Origin: Flagellimonas alvinocaridis
GTDB lineage: Bacteria > Bacteroidota > Bacteroidia > Flavobacteriales > Flavobacteriaceae
Direction: 5' to 3'
NCBI RefSeq assembly: GCF_004916895.1
Contig: NZ_SNTZ01000014.1
Coordinates: 1-64,000, forward strand
DNA: 64,000 bases
The notes under the pieces were generated by a model. It made no database searches. It saw only the letters and a program-made list of their open reading frames with translations, and had not been told where the DNA came from. Below, piece after piece: positions 59,549 to 64,000 of the stretch. Numbering within the stretch: the first letter of the stretch is position 1; each line of letters begins with the position of its first letter. The position numbers and the translations under genes are program-made.

Positions 59549-59577
59549 AATCCCAGGCTGTAAAGTCTAGGATTTTT
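59549..59577 (+). terminator. Second terminator-like hairpin after the tRNA-end copy
   Basis: AATCCCAG (59549-59556) and CTAGGATT (59567-59574) pair with one mismatch and are followed by T residues. It mirrors the position of the real tRNA terminator relative to its repeat, suggesting that tRNA end plus terminator were duplicated together and diverged. Confidence 0.5.
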
Positions 59578-59719
59578 TGTCTATAGACTTGCTTGTTGGC
59601 TCATCCATCAATTGAAAAGGGGCATCCGTCAATTCACATACCCTTTTGATACATTTTAGTCTATTTTCCCTTTCAGCACTGGAAGTATTTTCTTTCGCAC
59701 CCAAATCGAGACACTTACT

Positions 59720-62700
59720 ATGGGGAAAACAAAATTAGCCTTATGCATTGGTTGTTTGCTTTTTTTTGGACATGCTAAAGCAAAAATCAACTTTGAAAAT
59801 GATTCATTGTTAAACGCAAAGACTACTCATAGGTATTTTAATGAGTTAGAAATTAAGTCCCAAGATTTCTTTTCTTTTTCTTCTCAGGAGAAAAGTGAAT
59901 TTGACCAGAATTATATAAGCAAGAATTTTTCAAAGGATACGGTTACTGTTCAACAACTCAATATTGCCAAATCAGTTATTGAGCAACTTGAACGTGATCA
60001 AAATTATGTAGGACTAATTTCTTCAAGTGACTTGGTAACACTACCAATTGGTGTAAAAAAAGAAATTGGAACAATAAGGTATACCCTTGCTATTAATAAG
60101 GCTGAAATATTTCCCACATATACTAGGGTAACTGCATATGTTCATATCAAATTACCACAAACTGATTCGGATGGGGAACCTATTGAGCTGTTTTTTGGAG
60201 CAGATGACATTAAGATTTCCCATGAAGGAGGAATATACGGCGATGCCAATTTGGTGTTATTGGGTGATATTGGTATACCTATAAATGGCGGTAATGGATT
60301 GGTGGCACTCAAGGGTGGTTTTGACGTGCAAACCGGAAATATCCAAAACCTGACCTATGTTACCATTGATTGTGGAGGATTCAAAGAAATGGGAGTTACC
60401 GCAGATGTACTCTTTCCCCGAAGTATGCTCGAACCTGTCGATTCAAATTATGAGGTAATTCCTGATATGAATGAGAAAGTAACGGGCCATTTTCAAACCA
60501 TTGTTGGGGATTGGAATGATATTTTGGTTGAAATAGATTTACCTCCATTTCAAGTAACCAAAACGGGAAGCCCAAATAGTGATGGTAAGGCAGGACTCAT
60601 TTTTGAAATAACCAATGCTATTTTTGATTTTAGTGATGTCAGAAATTCATCGAGTGTACTATTTCCCAAAGGTTACCAGCAATATCTAATTCCTGGGAAC
60701 GAACAGTTATGGCGAGGGGTTTATGTTGACAATTTGCAAATAATCCTTCCCAAACAGTTTAAAAAAAGAAATAGTGAGGAGCGCATAACATTTCAGGCTG
60801 CCAATCTGCTTATTGATGGTGTCGGCGTTTCAGGAAATTTCTCTGTAGACAACATTTTGCCCATAGACGAAGGGGATGCTTCAAAATGGCAATTCTCTGT
60901 GGACCATGTCGAAGTGGATTTATTGGTGAACCATTTGGTCGGGGCCGGATTTGAAGGCAAAATAGTACTGCCTGTTACCAAAGAGGTGACAACTGAAGAG
61001 AAAAGTGACCTGGCAGCGGTTGATCAAAAAACGTTGAGTTATGAGGCAATTATTGACCCTTTAAATGAGGAGTACCTTCTTACCGCTACCACAAATGACG
61101 CTATTCCTTTTGATATCTTTAAAGCCAGGGCCACAATCACACCGAACTCCTATGTGGAACTGCGGGTATCGGAAAAGAAGTTTAGGCCTAAAGCCGTACT
61201 ACATGGTAATATAGCTATCAAAGGGAGTAACAGTACTTCTGATCCTGATAAAGGAACGGTGGACTTTAAGGGAATCACATTCCAAAATCTACAACTACAA
61301 ACGGTTTCGCCATATTTCCAAGTAGATTACATGGGCTATAATGGAGATGTGAAGTTTGCCAACTTTCCAGTAACTATTTCCGAAATCGAATTTAATTCTA
61401 CCAATACCACAGCGTCACTTTCCTTTAATCTTGATGTAAATATGATGGAGAAAGGGTTTGCAGGAAATACAACCCTTTCCATTATTGGCGGATTTGATGA
61501 AAGTGAGGATTTACATCGTTGGAGATTCCAGAGAATAGAAATACATCAAATTTATCTGGAAGCAGATTTGGGAACCATACAAATTAATGGAATGGTGGAT
61601 ATTAAAAGTGATGACCCAATTTATGGAGATGGTTTTTACGGAGAATTGGGAGCCACATTTAATGGCATAGCGGTAGATGCTTCGGCATGGTTTGGCAAAA
61701 CAGATTTTAGATACTGGTTTGTAGATGCCTATGCGGATCTTTCTCAATCACCCACACCAGTTTTTATAGGACCTGCCAAGGTTAGCGGTTTTGGCGGTGG
61801 AGCATATTATAGAATGAGTAAAAAACTAGGCTCTTATTCGGCTTTGGTTCCATCTGGACAATCCTATGTTCCCAATGCAAGTAATGCCCTTGGATTTAGG
61901 GCTTTGATCGGGTTCGCGCTTACAAATGAAAAAGCATTCAATGGTAAGGTAGGTTTTGAAATGGATTTTAATAATCATTATGGGTTAAACCGAGTCATGT
62001 TTTTCGGGGAAGGTCACATTGTCAAGGCATTGGATTTTGAATTTGGGGATGAGTTCAAACAAAAATTGCAAGGTATGGAGGAGAAGATCAACTCCTTTGG
62101 TGAGAATAACCCAACCATACAACGTCTCAAAGAAACCAATCTAGTAGATTACAGTAAGGTTAGCTTTCCTCAGGACGGTTTGACCTTTGATGTGGGAATC
62201 GATGCCCACTTCGCCATGGAAATGGATTTTCAACACAGGACATTCCATGCTGAATTGGAGATTTATGTAAACACGCCTGGTGGCTTTTTTCAAGGAGTAG
62301 GTCCAAAAGGAAGGGCTGGTTGGGCTGTTTTCCATATTGAACCGGAAGAATGGTATCTCCATATAGGAACACCTCAAGACCGAATAGGGTTAAAGCTTGG
62401 TCTCGGAAATTTTAATCTTGAAAGTACTGCATACTTAATGATTGGTGAGGATTTGCCCGGAAGTCCTCCTCCGCCACCCATTGTTGCTGAAATTTTGGGC
62501 GTCGATTTGGCGAGCTTGGATTATATGCGGGATTTGAATGCCTTGGAAAGTGGAATGGGATTTGCCTTTGGTGCTGATTTTAGTATAGATACAGGGGACA
62601 TGACCTTTTTGATATTCTATGCAAGATTTCAAGCAGGGTTTGGTTTTGACATCATGATAAAGGATTATGGCGAGACAGCTTGTAAGGGTAGCGGACAAAT

Positions 62701-64000
62701 AGGTATCGATGGCTGGTATGCCAATGGCCAGGCTTATGCCTATCTCCAAGGAGAGTTGGGTATCAACATAAGATTGATGTTTGTAAAAAAGAAAATACCC
62801 ATTATAAAAGCTGGGGCAGCAGTTTTATTACAAGCAAAATTGCCCAATCCTTCATGGTTCAAAGGATATCTGGGGGGACATTTTAACCTTTTGGGCGGAT
62901 TGGTCAAAGGAAGGTTCCGCTTTAAAATTGAACTTGGGGAAGAATGCGAAATCATTGGGGGGTCTCCTTTGGGTGGTTTAAAAGTGATTGCTGATGTGAC
63001 CCCCAGGGATGGTTCAAATGATATTGATGTATTTGCTGTTCCACAGGCTGCATTTAATATGCGGATTGACCATCCATTTGAGTTGGAGGATGATGAAGGG
63101 GTGAAAACCTACCGTATCCTTTTGGATGAATATCGGGTGACCAGTGAGGGAACTGCCATCAATGGAGAGCTGGAATGGAACGAAAATCATGATCTGGCAA
63201 ATTTCGTTTCCCACGATATATTGCCTCCCAATGCTCCAATAGATGTAAAGGTTGTGGTAAGTTTTCAAGAATGGGGAGGAAACCGATGGATTACACTGAC
63301 CCAAGATGGAAAGCCAGCCAAAGAAATAGAAGAACGTAGCTTTACTACAGGAGAGGCTCCAGATTATATTCCACTTACCAACGTGGTTTACACCTATCCT
63401 GTAGTGGACCAACAATACTTTTATCAAAAAGAAAGTAACAAGGGCTATGTAAAACTAAAAAGGGGGCAACCTTATTTGTTTTCGCCGCAGACCCATTGGG
63501 TGCAATCCACAAGATTTGAAACAGAATCGCAATCCCTGGGCACAAACCAAGTATCGTACAGTGCTTCGGATAAAATGGTCCATTTTGATTTTCCAGAACT
63601 TCAGAATCAAGAGACCTACACTCTCAAAATAATCAGTTTGTCACCAGAAGAAGCAAGTTCTGAGATTGTCAATGAAAACTATGTTTCAGAAAATAGCGGT
63701 CAGGAAGGCACATCCATTGAGGTGCGTAATAGGGAAATAGGGACAGCAGCAAAACAAACCTCAGAAACTGAAATCTTAGCATATGATTTCACTACAAGCC
63801 AATACAACACTTTTAAACAAAAAGTGGCAGCTAAGGTAGTGGACCAGTATTTATTTGACCCTATATATTCCAATGTTCATGCATTACAGGTAGATGTCAA
63901 GGTGCCATCAGAACGTTTTGGGAAAGATGAAATTTTGGGGACTGAATATTCGGACAATGAACCCATGATTTCAAGGGAAGCCATCTTAAATAATAGCTAT
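59720..64000 (+). CDS. Very large secreted protein of unknown function (3' partial)
   Basis: The frame opens with ATG at 59720 and stays open for 1,427 codons to the window edge, so the protein is longer. A signal peptide is clear: MGKTKLALCIGCLLFFGHAKA. The visible part is almost wholly beta-rich, with segments such as FKEMGVTADVLFPRSML, LPIDEGDASKWQFSVDHVEV and WYLHIGTPQDRIGLKLGLGN. Gly/aromatic-rich stretches alternate with charged ones near residues 600-850, and a poly-proline turn (GSPPPPPIV) lies near residue 913. No enzyme motif, PKD or T9SS signal is visible; its C-terminus is outside. It starts 175 bases past the tRNA-end copy. I do not recognise the family. Surface fibre, adhesin or toxin-delivery roles are possible, none shown. 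Confidence 0.85.
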   Translation, partial: MGKTKLALCIGCLLFFGHAKAKINFENDSLLNAKTTHRYFNELEIKSQDFFSFSSQEKSEFDQNYISKNFSKDTVTVQQLNIAKSVIEQLERDQNYVGLISSSDLVTLPIGVKKEIGTIRYTLAINKAEIFPTYTRVTAYVHIKLPQTDSDGEPIELFFGADDIKISHEGGIYGDANLVLLGDIGIPINGGNGLVALKGGFDVQTGNIQNLTYVTIDCGGFKEMGVTADVLFPRSMLEPVDSNYEVIPDMNEKVTGHFQTIVGDWNDILVEIDLPPFQVTKTGSPNSDGKAGLIFEITNAIFDFSDVRNSSSVLFPKGYQQYLIPGNEQLWRGVYVDNLQIILPKQFKKRNSEERITFQAANLLIDGVGVSGNFSVDNILPIDEGDASKWQFSVDHVEVDLLVNHLVGAGFEGKIVLPVTKEVTTEEKSDLAAVDQKTLSYEAIIDPLNEEYLLTATTNDAIPFDIFKARATITPNSYVELRVSEKKFRPKAVLHGNIAIKGSNSTSDPDKGTVDFKGITFQNLQLQTVSPYFQVDYMGYNGDVKFANFPVTISEIEFNSTNTTASLSFNLDVNMMEKGFAGNTTLSIIGGFDESEDLHRWRFQRIEIHQIYLEADLGTIQINGMVDIKSDDPIYGDGFYGELGATFNGIAVDASAWFGKTDFRYWFVDAYADLSQSPTPVFIGPAKVSGFGGGAYYRMSKKLGSYSALVPSGQSYVPNASNALGFRALIGFALTNEKAFNGKVGFEMDFNNHYGLNRVMFFGEGHIVKALDFEFGDEFKQKLQGMEEKINSFGENNPTIQRLKETNLVDYSKVSFPQDGLTFDVGIDAHFAMEMDFQHRTFHAELEIYVNTPGGFFQGVGPKGRAGWAVFHIEPEEWYLHIGTPQDRIGLKLGLGNFNLESTAYLMIGEDLPGSPPPPPIVAEILGVDLASLDYMRDLNALESGMGFAFGADFSIDTGDMTFLIFYARFQAGFGFDIMIKDYGETACKGSGQIGIDGWYANGQAYAYLQGELGINIRLMFVKKKIPIIKAGAAVLLQAKLPNPSWFKGYLGGHFNLLGGLVKGRFRFKIELGEECEIIGGSPLGGLKVIADVTPRDGSNDIDVFAVPQAAFNMRIDHPFELEDDEGVKTYRILLDEYRVTSEGTAINGELEWNENHDLANFVSHDILPPNAPIDVKVVVSFQEWGGNRWITLTQDGKPAKEIEERSFTTGEAPDYIPLTNVVYTYPVVDQQYFYQKESNKGYVKLKRGQPYLFSPQTHWVQSTRFETESQSLGTNQVSYSASDKMVHFDFPELQNQETYTLKIISLSPEEASSEIVNENYVSENSGQEGTSIEVRNREIGTAAKQTSETEILAYDFTTSQYNTFKQKVAAKVVDQYLFDPIYSNVHALQVDVKVPSERFGKDEILGTEYSDNEPMISREAILNNSY

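Noticed and set aside
1..64000. CRISPR arrays, insertion sequences, prophage genes and rRNA
   Set aside because: No regularly spaced repeats, transposase, phage structural or rRNA sequence was found on either strand.

Overview
The window looks like chromosomal DNA of a marine-type Flavobacteriaceae (phylum Bacteroidota), perhaps close to Muricauda/Allomuricauda. That placement is inferred from gene content, not from any search. Supporting signs: a type IX secretion C-terminal signal, gldF/gldG gliding genes, DUF4290, DUF4870 and DUF2911 families, a bacillithiol gene (bshB1), no clear Shine-Dalgarno sites, and Bacteroidota-type promoters (TTTG about 20 nt before TAnnTTTG). No CRISPR array, insertion sequence, rRNA or prophage was seen. 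Two tRNAs are present: Met(CAT) and His(GTG).

Layout. 1-1.6 kb: end of a PKD-domain secreted protein, then a capsule-type PHP phosphatase. 1.6-6.6 kb: two two-component systems, one membrane kinase with an OmpR-type regulator and one soluble kinase with an NtrC-type regulator. 6.8-10 kb: a small secreted protein and a 908-residue envelope protein. 10-13.2 kb: mnmE, DUF4870 and dnaN. 13.3-16.8 kb: a minus-strand operon of SAM hydrolase, monooxygenase-like protein, gldF and gldG. 16.9-18.9 kb: phoH-purC. 18.9-25.5 kb: acetate uptake and activation (DUF4212 subunit, symporter, acs) facing an exonuclease and a cNMP/CBS/DUF294 protein. 25.6-34.3 kb: tRNA-Met and housekeeping genes (aminotransferase, YqgE, HU, fmt, recQ, NadR-like ATPase, DUF493, DUF4290, murA). 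34.3-36.5 kb: an ArsR-controlled operon of three SRPBCC proteins and a DoxX protein, with a clear palindromic operator. 36.6-41.8 kb: secreted M20D peptidase, VOC fusion and pirin, then photolyase and its SRPBCC partner. 42-50.2 kb: DUF2911 protein, a PIG-L deacetylase/small membrane protein/symporter operon, and a lipoprotein/Maf/KdsC-like/DUF2520 block. 50.3-57 kb: a fused cytochrome c synthase, MATE pump, trans-sulfuration enzyme and bshB1. 57-59.1 kb: a TPR histidine kinase. From 59.35 kb: tRNA-His, a 20-bp duplication of its 3' end, and the first 1,427 codons of a very large secreted protein that runs off the window.

How it works together. Most of the window is ordinary core genome with tight operons. 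The parts most worth a second look are the tRNA-His junction with the giant exported protein, the ArsR operator, a MurA with Asp in place of the catalytic Cys, a multi-hairpin element before the MATE gene, and several very small membrane proteins.
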